This document shows, piece after piece, positions 8,558 to 17,578 of a DNA stretch of 64,000 nucleotides (within the stretch, counting starts at the first letter, position 1; each line of letters starts with the position of its first letter). Under the pieces are notes generated by a model. The model saw only the letters and a program-made list of their open reading frames with translations. It searched no databases and was not told the DNA's origin. Location of the stretch: the NCBI GenBank assembly GCA_002163975.1, contig CP019636.1, forward strand, positions 310,001 to 374,000, written 5' to 3'. The stretch comes from Nostocales cyanobacterium HT-58-2. Its GTDB lineage: Bacteria > Cyanobacteriota > Cyanobacteriia > Cyanobacteriales > Nostocaceae. The position numbers and the translations under genes were made by a program.

Positions 8558-10417
8558 TCAATTCTCTTTTGACCAGTAACTATTATTGTTTTGCTTCCAC
8601 TGGCGCAACCAGAGTTCAAGGGCTAGTGTCTGGTTAAAAAGTGGCATACCAACAGAGGACCCCATAGAAAGATATTGCATGGTATTTCGTAATTTTGTTA
8701 TATCTATGAGTTCCATGTCGGCTAAAAGAGAGGTCTTCAAAAGTTCTTGGATGATAGCCCGATTTTCCCGGAAACCAAGAAACTCATCTGCTGTATATTC
8801 TCCTTTAGTATTACGGAGAAAAATACTCTGCGGTAAATCATGCTGAAGTGCTTTAACCAGAAGTGGTTTATAGGCAAATGGGCTTGTCCGCTCCTCTGGT
8901 TTTGCACAGAGACAGGCATCAATTACCAAAGTATCAAAATAAGGAGACTCTAAATTGACATCATAAATATCAGCTACTTGGTGCTCGACCTTCATTGTAG
9001 ATCCTAATAATTGGATCTCAGCGATAGCGTCGTGTTCGCCAAGAGTGTCAGCAAAAGGCGTTGCTATTATTGCCCATCTTTGTAATTCTTCCAAAACTAG
9101 ACTTACTGATTTACGTGTATGCCAACCAATAAACTCAGGAAAAGAATCCCAGCCCAGAACTTGCTCAAAAGGTGGTAGGTTATGAGAGAGTTTAAATAAT
9201 AAATCTTCAATTTTTATTTTTTTGACTTCTTGAAGTAACCATTGACGATAGGAACTAAAACTCAGATTGATAAAATCCCATAAAAATGAAAATGGAGAAC
9301 AATATTCTAATCTAGACCATCCATAAACGTGACGCAAAAATGTTAAAACTTTCATCCGTTTTAACAAATCTGCACAATAAGAAGAACTTGATGAAAGTAC
9401 TACATCTCCACCTTGCCCATTCATATGAAGTTGAGATCCTTTTGACCTGATAATTTCCATGACGCACTTAATTCTTGCCACATCAAGAATTAATGGATCT
9501 GGCGCATCTGTTAAAGGAACTGATTCTAAGCCAGTATACTCACTAGGAAGATCCTTCTCCTCAATCATCACAGCGTTAATATTTGAATAAAGACTCGCCG
9601 CTTGCTGAGCATATTTGACATCTGAGGATTGAGTTGCACTGAGAGTTTTCTCAGTGATTGTCATTAATTGTTTGCCATAATTGGCTAGGGTTTTTGAGGC
9701 TATTAGAGCTAAAGTCGTTGAGTCAAAACCACCGCTTAAATCGCTAGAGACATCACCGTATAAGTGGACTCTTCCTTCAACAGCAGTGAGTAACTGTTCA
9801 CGCAGAGATTCTGCAGCATCAGAAAAGCTTTTATATTTTTGTGGTTTATACCAATAGCGCTTACATTCCAATTTCCCTGATGAGATATGTAAATAGTGAC
9901 CAGGAGGGATAAGCTGAACTTGGCAGAAGGGAGTACGTTTTTGTACTAAGCTGAGTGCCCCCATACCTGATAAGAAAGTAGCAAGCCAAGACTCATCGAC
10001 TTCAGTCTGAAGCAGTTGTTGTAAAGCTATTGCCAAGGAAGAGTAAATAATAACAGAATTATAGACGCCATAAAATGCAGATTTTATCCCAGAAGCATCG
10101 ACAAATACATATGTATCAGCATTATCCTGAACTATCAGGTTATAGCTGCCTGGTAATCTCATGAGTTGACTGTACTCGCCTTGTTTAACAGCATTCTGAA
10201 ATGACTTCACCACAGTTTCATAAGGTGCAAGGCAACTACCAAGTATGGCTATTTGAACCAAGTTTTCAGAAATTGTGATGACTTGTTGTTTTCTCCAACT
10301 TCCGCAAAGCCACAAATCATTTGGTCTTCTCCAGAGTAATTTCCCATCAAGCGGTTTGGGAAGATTTGTTAGAAGATAATTTTCCTCGGTTACAAAGCCA
10401 TAAAACCATCGTTTCAT
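8558..10417 (-). CDS. Lasso cyclase (asparagine synthetase-like, LasC)
   Basis: This 619-residue protein resembles class II asparagine synthetases. The ATP-pyrophosphatase motif SGGFDST is at residues 228-234 and a glutaminase-like N-terminal half precedes it. The N-terminus is MKRW, so the Cys2 nucleophile of true glutamine-dependent enzymes is absent, which is typical of lasso cyclases. The enzyme adenylates an Asp or Glu side chain of the core and joins it to the new N-terminal amine to form the macrolactam ring. It is the first of the processing genes after the precursor. A ~600-bp gap containing a MITE-like element lies between them. The ribosome site before the ATG at 10417 is weak. An alternative reading as an ordinary asparagine synthetase is unlikely next to B1, B2 and D. 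Confidence 0.92.
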   Translation of the reverse strand: MKRWFYGFVTEENYLLTNLPKPLDGKLLWRRPNDLWLCGSWRKQQVITISENLVQIAILGSCLAPYETVVKSFQNAVKQGEYSQLMRLPGSYNLIVQDNADTYVFVDASGIKSAFYGVYNSVIIYSSLAIALQQLLQTEVDESWLATFLSGMGALSLVQKRTPFCQVQLIPPGHYLHISSGKLECKRYWYKPQKYKSFSDAAESLREQLLTAVEGRVHLYGDVSSDLSGGFDSTTLALIASKTLANYGKQLMTITEKTLSATQSSDVKYAQQAASLYSNINAVMIEEKDLPSEYTGLESVPLTDAPDPLILDVARIKCVMEIIRSKGSQLHMNGQGGDVVLSSSSSYCADLLKRMKVLTFLRHVYGWSRLEYCSPFSFLWDFINLSFSSYRQWLLQEVKKIKIEDLLFKLSHNLPPFEQVLGWDSFPEFIGWHTRKSVSLVLEELQRWAIIATPFADTLGEHDAIAEIQLLGSTMKVEHQVADIYDVNLESPYFDTLVIDACLCAKPEERTSPFAYKPLLVKALQHDLPQSIFLRNTKGEYTADEFLGFRENRAIIQELLKTSLLADMELIDITKLRNTMQYLSMGSSVGMPLFNQTLALELWLRQWKQNNNSYWSKEN

Positions 10418-10628
10418 ATTCTTTGACTATTCATTGAAAAGTTAATGATAGAAAAAATTTTCATGTTTATGGAAACAGCAACCCATCATCAGATTTTGAA
10501 ATTCTCAACAGTATTTCAGTCCTTTAACCCTGAATACAAAGTTAAACAAAAATAACAATAATTATGACTTGAGTTGGGATGATATTTGGCAATATTAGTG
10601 CGTCCGGTATTTCTATGAATTTGGAAAA

Positions 10629-10671
10629 GGGTGAAGCAAAGTCAGAATTAATGGCTGTTGACTTCACCCGA
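10629..10671. terminator. Imperfect stem-loop downstream of the lasso precursor gene
   Basis: GGGTGAAG at 10629 pairs with CTTCACCC ending near 10671, with an AGTCA/TGACT extension offset by a few bases and an AT-rich loop. On the minus strand the stem is followed by CTTTTCC, a weak T-rich tail. It may attenuate transcription between the precursor and the cyclase, giving more precursor mRNA than enzyme mRNA. Confidence 0.35.
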
Positions 10672-10722
10672 TTGTTTTATGAATGACAATGATTATGAAT
10701 GACGATGACCTGCTTAACTAGC

Positions 10723-10967
10723 TAATACCAAGTTGCATTCTACAGATGTCATTCTAAGCGGAGGTTCGCGTATGCCTGCGGCACCTTTGCACCAGAGCAT
10801 ATGCCATTTCCGTAGCGTGCCCATCGCTTTAGGCTTATGGTCAACCTTTCTTGCGCCACTGCACACTGACTGCGCGTTAGCAGATCTCCTCCGCAGGAAG
10901 AATACATCTATGCTTCACTTTGTTACGCAAAGCATGATATTTGCTACCTGTGAACGCGAATTGGTAT
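10723..10967. repeat. MITE-like element with imperfect terminal inverted repeats
   Basis: The left end TAATACCAAGTTGCATTC and the right end GAACGCGAATTGGTATA are imperfect inverted repeats. The same end sequences bound the two 108-bp elements at 34919 and 43999, so this is a longer member of the same terminal-repeat family. The interior has no homology I can name and no credible gene; open frames in it look incidental. It lies inside the 600-bp gap between the lasso precursor and cyclase. Confidence 0.6.
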
Positions 10968-11015
10968 AAAGTCGAGAAAAATTTAACAAATTGGCTGTGA
11001 GGCAATTATTCTACT

Positions 11016-11213
11016 TCAATAACCGCCACCGCCATAACCGCCATGACCGCCACCGCCATAACCGTCATCATGACGGCGACGTTTGCGGTAGTAGCCTTTG
11101 CGGTAATCCCGTTTTCTACCCCATTTCTTACCTAACGTTGTTTTAACTACATCGCCTATCTCAATAATTTCAGGCTGAGAGTACTGTTTCTTTGTTAAAT
11201 TTAGAGTTGTCAT
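11016..11213 (-). CDS. Lasso peptide precursor (A), long cationic core with Gly-rich tail
   Basis: This 65-residue precursor has a 27-residue leader with KKQYSQPEIIEIGDVVKTTL, matching the YxxP and GD(V) leader signature and the conserved Thr at -2. The core starts at Gly28. Asp at core position 9 (GKKWGRKRD) is the only acidic residue at positions 7-9, so a nine-residue Gly1-Asp9 macrolactam is predicted. The remaining 29 residues are a K/R/Y-rich segment and a GYGGGGHGGYGGGGY end. Total core length is 38, well above usual lasso peptides. An upstream in-frame ATG at 11258 exists, but the GGAGG site at 11222-11226, eight bases from the ATG at 11213, and the leader motif favour the later start. 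The gene heads the minus-strand cluster. The family call is strong; the ring site and whether the tail survives are inferred. Confidence 0.87.
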   Translation of the reverse strand: MTTLNLTKKQYSQPEIIEIGDVVKTTLGKKWGRKRDYRKGYYRKRRRHDDGYGGGGHGGYGGGGY

Positions 11214-11221
11214 TTCAAAAA

Positions 11222-11226
11222 CCTCC
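11222..11226 (-). promoter_or_regulatory. Ribosome binding site of the lasso precursor
   Basis: GGAGG on the minus strand lies eight bases before the ATG at 11213. It decides between this start and the in-frame ATG at 11258, which has no such site. Confidence 0.75.
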
Positions 11227-12237
11227 AAATAATTGAGTTGATAAGTAAGTAAGTGCAATCAAACCTCAATTGAACTGCTCCTCAAACTAATACAAAGCTG
11301 GATGTATCCAGACATTGAGGTTCACTTCCTACTTCAACACAGGGCATCAGCAGCCTGTCATTCAGCTACAATCGTGCTTGAGCGGTTTGCTTAAACTGGT
11401 GTGAAGTGCTCACTCCCTATTTAAACAACCTCATAGAGTCTCAAACCTTCATCACACGTTTCATCGCTCAAATTTGAAAACTGTAAAACAATGAGCTAAA
11501 TGTAAGTGTATGGGTTGGAGCCAAGGGAAAACGATTGCTCATAGTCAGGCTTCCTCGTCTACATATGAACTTGATGATGAGCAGTTCCTATTCTTTGTAA
11601 CGAAGACTCGAGACAAAATATTCCAAACCTGGGGACAAAATTAGGAGTTCTGTACAATAAAACTGTCATGCCCTTCTATGCAGCTACAACATAACTGGGA
11701 AAGTGAAGTCGTCAACAGAGGTCCGGCTAGAGAATTGGTAGTATTTTCTGGGTAATTTCTGGTATAATCTTCATCAAAATTTCCTATAGTGGCAAGCCTT
11801 CCAACATATCTTTCGGTTTACCCTAGATTCCTGATCGCCTCAGCTTCAAAATTCCGCAAATGTACTGTGTGTAAGATTATGTGTTTAATTTTATTCTAAG
11901 TATTTATTCAAGAAAGAAAGTGCAAGAAAGTGACCCTAAAGCCAAAGTTTCCCAATCTAGTTTGTGAGATGAGAATGTGACAACTCTCACCGCTAACTGC
12001 AAGCAGTGTAGCGGAGCTAGCGCGAATGACGGCTTTCCCGATCTAGGCAAGACTAGCGTTGGAGCATCTCAAATTCACATAAGAGACTTGCTGCCTCACA
12101 GGCTGAGTAACCTTTGTACAGATGGCGATAAACCTGATGAAACAGCTTCTCAAAGAAATGAGTGTATCCGCTCAGAACCCATCAGAGTAGTCTTTGTTAC
12201 CCCGAAATACAAGGATATGAGAATTTAAGGAAGAGTA
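11227..12237. other. Long intergenic region upstream of the lasso precursor and the GGDEF-EAL gene
   Basis: About 1 kb without a supported gene lies between two divergent transcripts, so it should hold both promoters. Near the precursor a CTGGAT-AC-ATCCAG palindrome lies at about 11301-11314, a possible operator-like site. Around 12000-12070 is a degenerate copy of a short dispersed repeat with a GGCTTTCCCGATCTAGGCAAG core. A small open frame at 11977-12228 runs through that repeat and is judged non-coding. Confidence 0.45.
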
Positions 12238-14877
12238 ATGCCAAAAGATGAACGGGAAAAAATACGCCACCTTTTGGTCATAAAAGACCTTCAAGGAAAG
12301 CGAACTATCCCCCTTCAAGAGGCAACTTATTCTCTCGGGCGGGATTCGAGGAATGCTATTGTCCTGAGTTCTCGGTCAGTTTCTAGACAACATGCAATTC
12401 TCTTGCGAATCACAGTCCCAGAAACAGACCACTATGCCTTTCGGATTATTGATGGCAGCTTTAAAGGAAAAAGAAGTACAAATGGCTTATTTGTCAACGG
12501 TGCAAAGTGCTTTTCTCATGATCTGATGCATGGAGATGTCATAGAGTTTGGCAGCAATCAAGTTCAAGCTGAGTATTATGCCATTTCTAACGTATCAGAA
12601 CTAGCGTTTTTTGAATCTTGCGAAGCTGAAGACATCTCTAGGTTGATATTGGAGCAAGCCAATCCAGCAAATCCTTTTGAAACCCTAGCATTCCCGCCAA
12701 ATTCGGCTCTACAACAAGCGAGTGAAGTTGCTTTAGCCCGTCTAGCCTCATTCCCTGAACTCATTCCCAATCCGATCATCGAGATAGATTTGGAAGGAAG
12801 CATCACTTATCTCAATCCCGCTGCGGCTCTCAAATTTCCTAATCTGAGGGAAGCTGGTCAAGAGCACCCCATATTGGCAGGGCTCTTGAGTGAAGTTCAA
12901 AATGACCAGAAAAATTCTTTTGTTCGGGAAGTAGAAGTTGGCACAAAAGTTTTTGAACAATCTATTCACTTCCTTGCTCAAAGTGATTTAATCAGGACTT
13001 TCATTATTAGAGAGATTACAGAACAAAAGCAAGCGCAAGCAGAACTCCGCCAGCGCGATCGCTTGCTGCAAGCAGTTGCTGAAGCCGCAAATTATTTACT
13101 GGTAGAATTAAACTACGAAAAAGCTATTAACAAAGCCCTTGCTGTACTGGGCGAAGCTGCCGAAGCAGATAGAGTCTACCTTTTTGAAAGCCATTCTTAT
13201 CCTGTAACAGGTGAGATGGGTGTGAACCTAAGATTTGAATGGACCTGTTCTGAACTTGAATCTTCCCTTCACCATTGGCAAAACCAGTCCCCTTACACTT
13301 GTGAACTCACTCACTGGAACACAGCCCTTGTCACTGGAAAGCTCATTAACGGACTGACCAGAGAGTTTCCTACTACCGCACAACAACTTCTGAACAGATG
13401 CGGTATTCAGTCTCTGCTCTTAGTCCCTCTACGGCTTGATGAAAAATTTTGGGGTTACCTTGGCTTAGCTGAGTGCTCCTCAGAACGTCAATGGTCAAAG
13501 CAAGAAGAATCAACGCTCTTAACCATGGCAGCTAGTATTAGTGGTGCTAAGCAGCGTCAGCAAGTGGAAGAGAAGATTCGCCACCAAGCGCTCCATGATA
13601 TGCTCACTGGCTTACCCAATCGCCTGCTATTTCATGAGCTACTTTCTAAAGCTCTACCCAATGCAGAGCGGATTGAGGCAAGTTTAGCCGTGATATTCCT
13701 CGACTTGGATCGATTCAAGACTATCAACGATAATCTCGGGCACACGTTGGGAGATCAATTGTTACGAAACGTTGCCCAAAGATTGAGTAATTCTCTTAGA
13801 GCAGAGGATACTGTTGCCCGTTGGGGAGGTGATGAGTTTATTATTCTATTGCCTCGCATTCATCAAGTTCAAGAAGTCGTCCATGTCGCCCGGAGAATTC
13901 TGCAAGCATTTGAGGATGCTTTCCATCTTCAAGAACACGAACTTTACGTAAGTGCTAGTCTTGGCATTGCTTTGTTCAATAAAAACAGTCCCGACGCCGA
14001 AACTCTCATCAAACACGCCGATGCTGCTCTGTATCAAGCCAAAGATGCTGGGAGGAATAACTATCAGTTTTACACGGCTTCCCTGGGTACCAAGGCTCCC
14101 AATCTCCTCATCATAGAGAAGAGCTTACGGCATGCATTGGAGCGGCAAGAATTCGTGGTGTACTACCAACCTCGGGTTAACATTGCGACGGGAAGAATTA
14201 CTGGTATGGAAGCTCTGTTGCGCTGGCAGCACCCTGAAATGGGATTGGTGGCTCCTAATGTTTTCATTCCCCTTGCTGAAGACAGTGGATTAATTATCCC
14301 TATTGGAGAATGGGTTCTTAGAACAGCCTGCGAACAGAATAAAGTCTGGCAGGAGGCAGGATTTCTTCCTCTGACAATGGCTGTCAATCTCTCTCCTAAG
14401 CAGTTCCGCCAACCCAAATTGGTGGAGACAGTGGCGACAGTTTTAAAGCAGACGGGGTTAGAGCCGCGCTTTTTGGAGTTAGAGATTACAGAATCTACTG
14501 CTATAGAGGACTTGGAATTTACCAAAAATGTGCTAGAAAAGCTAGAGTCTATGGGAGTTTATCTCTCGATTGATGACTTTGGGACAGGTCACTCTTCCCT
14601 TTCACGCTTGCAACTGTTGCCACTCCATAATTTGAAAATCGATAGGTCATTCGTCCAAAATTTGACCACAGATGCCAAAGTCGCTCACATTATTAAGGCG
14701 ATCGTTGCTTTAGGCAACAGCTTGGGCTTAAGACTCATTGCTGAAGGAGTAGAAAAAGAAGAAGAACTGGAATTCTTAAAATCTATTAATTGCGAACATT
14801 TTCAAGGTTTCCTGTTCTATCGACCGCTTCCTGCCGAAAAAGCGACAGAAGTTCTTCTAAATGGAAGTCATACTTAG
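12238..14877 (+). CDS. FHA-PAS-GAF-GGDEF-EAL c-di-GMP turnover protein
   Basis: This is an 879-residue cytoplasmic signalling protein. An N-terminal FHA domain (about 10-115, with LGRDSRN and SRSVSRQHA) should bind a phosphothreonine partner. A short PAS-like segment (about 165-260), a GAF domain (about 285-435), a GGDEF domain (about 450-615) and an EAL domain (about 625-875) follow. The GGDEF motif is intact (RWGGDEF) and has a RxxD inhibitory site (RAED) five residues upstream. The EAL domain retains GMEALLRW, ESTA, DDFGTG and EGVE, so both synthesis and breakdown of c-di-GMP look possible. The start ATG has an AAGGA site. It is divergent from the lasso cluster, but nothing in the sequence ties them functionally. 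Confidence 0.93.
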   Translation: MPKDEREKIRHLLVIKDLQGKRTIPLQEATYSLGRDSRNAIVLSSRSVSRQHAILLRITVPETDHYAFRIIDGSFKGKRSTNGLFVNGAKCFSHDLMHGDVIEFGSNQVQAEYYAISNVSELAFFESCEAEDISRLILEQANPANPFETLAFPPNSALQQASEVALARLASFPELIPNPIIEIDLEGSITYLNPAAALKFPNLREAGQEHPILAGLLSEVQNDQKNSFVREVEVGTKVFEQSIHFLAQSDLIRTFIIREITEQKQAQAELRQRDRLLQAVAEAANYLLVELNYEKAINKALAVLGEAAEADRVYLFESHSYPVTGEMGVNLRFEWTCSELESSLHHWQNQSPYTCELTHWNTALVTGKLINGLTREFPTTAQQLLNRCGIQSLLLVPLRLDEKFWGYLGLAECSSERQWSKQEESTLLTMAASISGAKQRQQVEEKIRHQALHDMLTGLPNRLLFHELLSKALPNAERIEASLAVIFLDLDRFKTINDNLGHTLGDQLLRNVAQRLSNSLRAEDTVARWGGDEFIILLPRIHQVQEVVHVARRILQAFEDAFHLQEHELYVSASLGIALFNKNSPDAETLIKHADAALYQAKDAGRNNYQFYTASLGTKAPNLLIIEKSLRHALERQEFVVYYQPRVNIATGRITGMEALLRWQHPEMGLVAPNVFIPLAEDSGLIIPIGEWVLRTACEQNKVWQEAGFLPLTMAVNLSPKQFRQPKLVETVATVLKQTGLEPRFLELEITESTAIEDLEFTKNVLEKLESMGVYLSIDDFGTGHSSLSRLQLLPLHNLKIDRSFVQNLTTDAKVAHIIKAIVALGNSLGLRLIAEGVEKEEELEFLKSINCEHFQGFLFYRPLPAEKATEVLLNGSHT

Positions 14878-14898
14878 AAGTCATCAAAGAAGGGAATA

Positions 14899-14926
14899 GG
14901 GAACAGGAAAGACTTGGACTGTTCCC
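14899..14926. terminator. Stem-loop after the GGDEF-EAL gene
   Basis: GGGAACAG at 14899-14906 pairs with CTGTTCCC at 14919-14926. The surrounding GGGAACAGG/CCTGTTCCC text also occurs near 59920-59950, so it is a dispersed repeat that may serve as a terminator. A clear T-run is lacking directly after the stem. Confidence 0.35.
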
Positions 14927-15103
14927 TGTTCCCGACTTCTGCAAGAAGTTTAATTTTTAAGTTTTGGTTTTAAACAGCCGCATTCCATTGAAAGGGTCTT
15001 ATGACCGGGAGAAGCAAATGATTCATGATGAACTGCTTTAACTGACAAGATAGCGTCCTATGAAAGGAGGCTTTGACAAGCTTTTGTTTATTCAAATTGG
15101 GCA

Positions 15104-15640
15104 CTACTTGTCTTTCAATCTGACATCTATCACAGTGGCATTAAAGTTATAGTTAAAGCCGTCTAACTCAATTGGCATTCCAATTTTTACTTTACTGTTA
15201 CCTAGAACTGGTCCTTGGTCAGTGATTTTTGCTGTGCCTGCTAAAGTTAAACGTAAATCTTTACTAAAGTTGTTTGCTCTGGGTGGCTCTGGTAAATCTT
15301 TAACTGAACCATCAGGTTGAGGAACTAAAGTGGTTCTGGGCAATTCTTCCACAGATTTAATATTAATTTGACCGTAGGGTTGATTACGGATAATAACGTT
15401 AGTTTTTCCGCCTTTTGTAAACCCTTGCGTGTATAACTGTTCTGTATCGAGGATGTTTAATCCCCGGACGACTAAGTCTACCTCAATAGGCACTGTTTTC
15501 CCACCGACTTGGGCAACGGAACCAGCACCACCAGGGAAGAGGAAGATGCCAACAATGACCAGCAGAATAACGAGTGCGGCACCTAAATCAAGAATGTTAA
15601 TCTTACCGAATAAACGACCTTTTGAATCTAAAATAGTCAT
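15104..15640 (-). CDS. DUF4330 domain-containing membrane-anchored protein
   Basis: This 178-residue protein starts with MTILDSKGRLFGKINILDL, typical of the cyanobacterial DUF4330 family, followed by a single strongly hydrophobic helix (about 18-38) ending in FPGG. The rest is a beta-rich soluble domain with repeated GxxVxVG-like turns, probably outside the membrane. Its function is unknown. It stands alone on the minus strand, with about 230 bp to the upstream plus-strand gene and a 294-bp spacer to the divergent M48 protease gene. The ATG at 15640 starts a full-length family member; no truncation is seen. Confidence 0.85.
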   Translation of the reverse strand: MTILDSKGRLFGKINILDLGAALVILLVIVGIFLFPGGAGSVAQVGGKTVPIEVDLVVRGLNILDTEQLYTQGFTKGGKTNVIIRNQPYGQINIKSVEELPRTTLVPQPDGSVKDLPEPPRANNFSKDLRLTLAGTAKITDQGPVLGNSKVKIGMPIELDGFNYNFNATVIDVRLKDK

Positions 15641-15934
15641 AACAAATTTTTCCCGATGAGAGCAAAATTACAGATGGTAACAGTATAATTTAGTAAAAAC
15701 AAAGCATTTCTACTTATTTCATTGGCATTGTATGTGGGGCATTGTATGTGAGGTGTTGAGGTCATGCGACAGTTTATCATAACTTCCTAATTTCGGTAGG
15801 ACTTGTTGCTGTTGTCAATTGCTGTCGTTGAGAAGGGGCTCACTCTCTACACTATGAGCTTAGAATGCAACTTATACGGCTATAAATCCGTCCTATAGTT
15901 TTACATTCCCCAAAACCTCTCCTTAAACCGGACT

Positions 15935-16804
15935 ATGACGAATAGAAAAAATTTTTCTATAAATCCCCGTTTTTTTCGGCGTCCTTGGTTTTACCCATTT
16001 ATTTCTGTAGTCGTTGCCTTAACTTTGTGCTTAAGTACGCCAATCACAGCAAGGGCTATTGATGCTGAACGATTATTGCCTCTCATTTTTCAGGGAGTCC
16101 AGGCAATTCAGCTGTCTAATATGTCTCCGCGCCAGGAAGTTGATATTGGTCAACAGATTAATAAACAGCTGGTGAACAGCCAAGTTCGTCTTAACCGCAA
16201 CTCAGCGGTGAATCGCTACGTAGAACAAATTGGTCAGCGTTTGATAGCCAATAGCGATCGCCCTGACCTGCCTTATACTTTCCAAGTTGTTGAGGATGAC
16301 GCTATCAACGCCTTTGCCACTTTGGGAGGTTTTGTGTATGTCAACACAGGTTTGCTAAAAATTGCAGACAATGAAGCGGAACTCGCGAGTGTTATGGCTC
16401 ACGAAATTGGTCATATCGGCGGGAAACACCTTGTTAAACAGATGAGGCAAAAGGCTCTTGCTGGTGGTTTGGCATCAGCAGCTGGGTTAGATCGTAACCA
16501 AGCCGTGGCGATTGGAGTAGATTTAGCTCTCAACCGTCCCCGGAGTCGTGGAGATGAATATGATGCTGATCTAAGAGGATTAAAAACTCTAACACGCTCT
16601 GGTTATGCTCAATCAGCGATGGTTTCCTTCATGCAAAAATTGCTTAAAAAAGGTTCTAGTGCTCCCACATTCTTGAGTACTCACCCTGCAACAGGCGATC
16701 GCATCAAAGCCTTGCAGAATGCCATCAACGAGCAACCTAGCAATGGAAATGCCGGTTTGGACAATGCGAGTTATCAAGCAAACATCAAAGCGCTATTACG
16801 TTAG
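15935..16804 (+). CDS. M48 family zinc metalloprotease, exported
   Basis: This 289-residue protein carries a signal peptide (basic start NRKNFSINPRFFRRPW, hydrophobic run about 20-38, ending TARA). The HExxH zinc site is in VMAHEIGHIGGKHL near residue 160, and the third ligand probably lies in GDEYDADLRG near 207-216. A late STHPATGDRIKAL motif is also a family mark. It resembles the periplasmic BepA/LoiP (YfgC/YggG) proteases that clear misfolded outer-membrane proteins. No TPR domain follows, so it is closer to the short LoiP-like form. It is convergent with the phosphatase gene, with 12 bp between their stops. Confidence 0.9.
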   Translation: MTNRKNFSINPRFFRRPWFYPFISVVVALTLCLSTPITARAIDAERLLPLIFQGVQAIQLSNMSPRQEVDIGQQINKQLVNSQVRLNRNSAVNRYVEQIGQRLIANSDRPDLPYTFQVVEDDAINAFATLGGFVYVNTGLLKIADNEAELASVMAHEIGHIGGKHLVKQMRQKALAGGLASAAGLDRNQAVAIGVDLALNRPRSRGDEYDADLRGLKTLTRSGYAQSAMVSFMQKLLKKGSSAPTFLSTHPATGDRIKALQNAINEQPSNGNAGLDNASYQANIKALLR

Positions 16805-16816
16805 TTGTCAGTCTAC

Positions 16817-17578
16817 TTACACTTGTTGGCGATCGCGGCGTTCAACCTCAACACTGGCTGGATTGACAATTGTCACTGCTTCTTCCAGAGGTAAGGTACG
16901 CAGACAATGTTGATAGACATTGACTTGATAAACCAGTTGATTTGTGATGTCTAGTCCTGTCAGCCAGCCACTTCGAGGATGATAAGCGCCAGTATCGACA
17001 TCCAACCATCCTTGTCCTTGTGCCAGTTTACCAGGAGTCACCCCAGGTAGGGTAAAGGTGATGGTATGACCGACGATAATCAGCTTATTGGGCAGGTAAG
17101 GTTTTTCCATGCTATGAAATTTCTCTCGTACCCAGCAAAGCTGTTGAGCAGTTTGTTCTACCATCGGAATTGAGGGGTCAACACCAGCATGAGCCAACAA
17201 AATATCCCCTAAGTCGATATATGTCGGTAAAGACTTGAACCATTCCAAATGGTCATGGGGTATTGTGGCTTGTTGGTAACTGGCTATGGTTGCTTGACCT
17301 CCACTGTACAGCCATGCTTGTACCATTGAGGGGGGAACTTGTCCACTAGTCAGAATGTTTAATAACATTTGCTCATGATTCCCCAGCAGACACTGGTAGC
17401 CACTATCCTTAACACAGTTGACGACTTGTGCGCTTTGAGGTCCTCGATCAATTAAGTCTCCAAGAAAGTAGACTTGATCGTCTGAGGTGGGGGCTATTGC
17501 TTCGAGCAACGTCATCAAACCTTCATAGTGACCATGTACATCTCCAATAATAATTCGGCGGTAGCTAGTTGCGCTCAT
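16817..17578 (-). CDS. PPP-type metallophosphatase (serine/threonine phosphatase-like)
   Basis: This 253-residue protein shows the full calcineurin-like metal-binding motif set: GDVHGH (about 12-17), GDLIDRGP (about 40-47), GNHEQ (about 71-75), LAHAGVD (about 135) and VGHT (about 178). These bind two metal ions for hydrolysis of phosphate esters. Bacterial relatives are protein phosphatases (PrpA/PrpE-like) or diadenosine tetraphosphatases, and the sequence alone does not fix the substrate. It is a single cytoplasmic domain with no signal peptide. It converges on the M48 protease gene. Confidence 0.88.
   Translation of the reverse strand: MSATSYRRIIIGDVHGHYEGLMTLLEAIAPTSDDQVYFLGDLIDRGPQSAQVVNCVKDSGYQCLLGNHEQMLLNILTSGQVPPSMVQAWLYSGGQATIASYQQATIPHDHLEWFKSLPTYIDLGDILLAHAGVDPSIPMVEQTAQQLCWVREKFHSMEKPYLPNKLIIVGHTITFTLPGVTPGKLAQGQGWLDVDTGAYHPRSGWLTGLDITNQLVYQVNVYQHCLRTLPLEEAVTIVNPASVEVERRDRQQV

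Noticed and set aside
8558..10417. Ordinary asparagine synthetase
   Set aside because: No Cys2 nucleophile, and it is flanked by B1, B2, D and a lasso precursor.
10733..10969. Plus-strand 78-codon frame between lasso A and C
   Set aside because: It lies inside the MITE-like element and has no recognisable protein features.
11016..11258. Lasso precursor starting at the ATG at 11258
   Set aside because: No ribosome site there; GGAGG and the leader signature favour 11213.
11977..12228. Small plus-strand frame before the GGDEF-EAL gene
   Set aside because: It runs through a degenerate dispersed repeat and has no homology or ribosome site.
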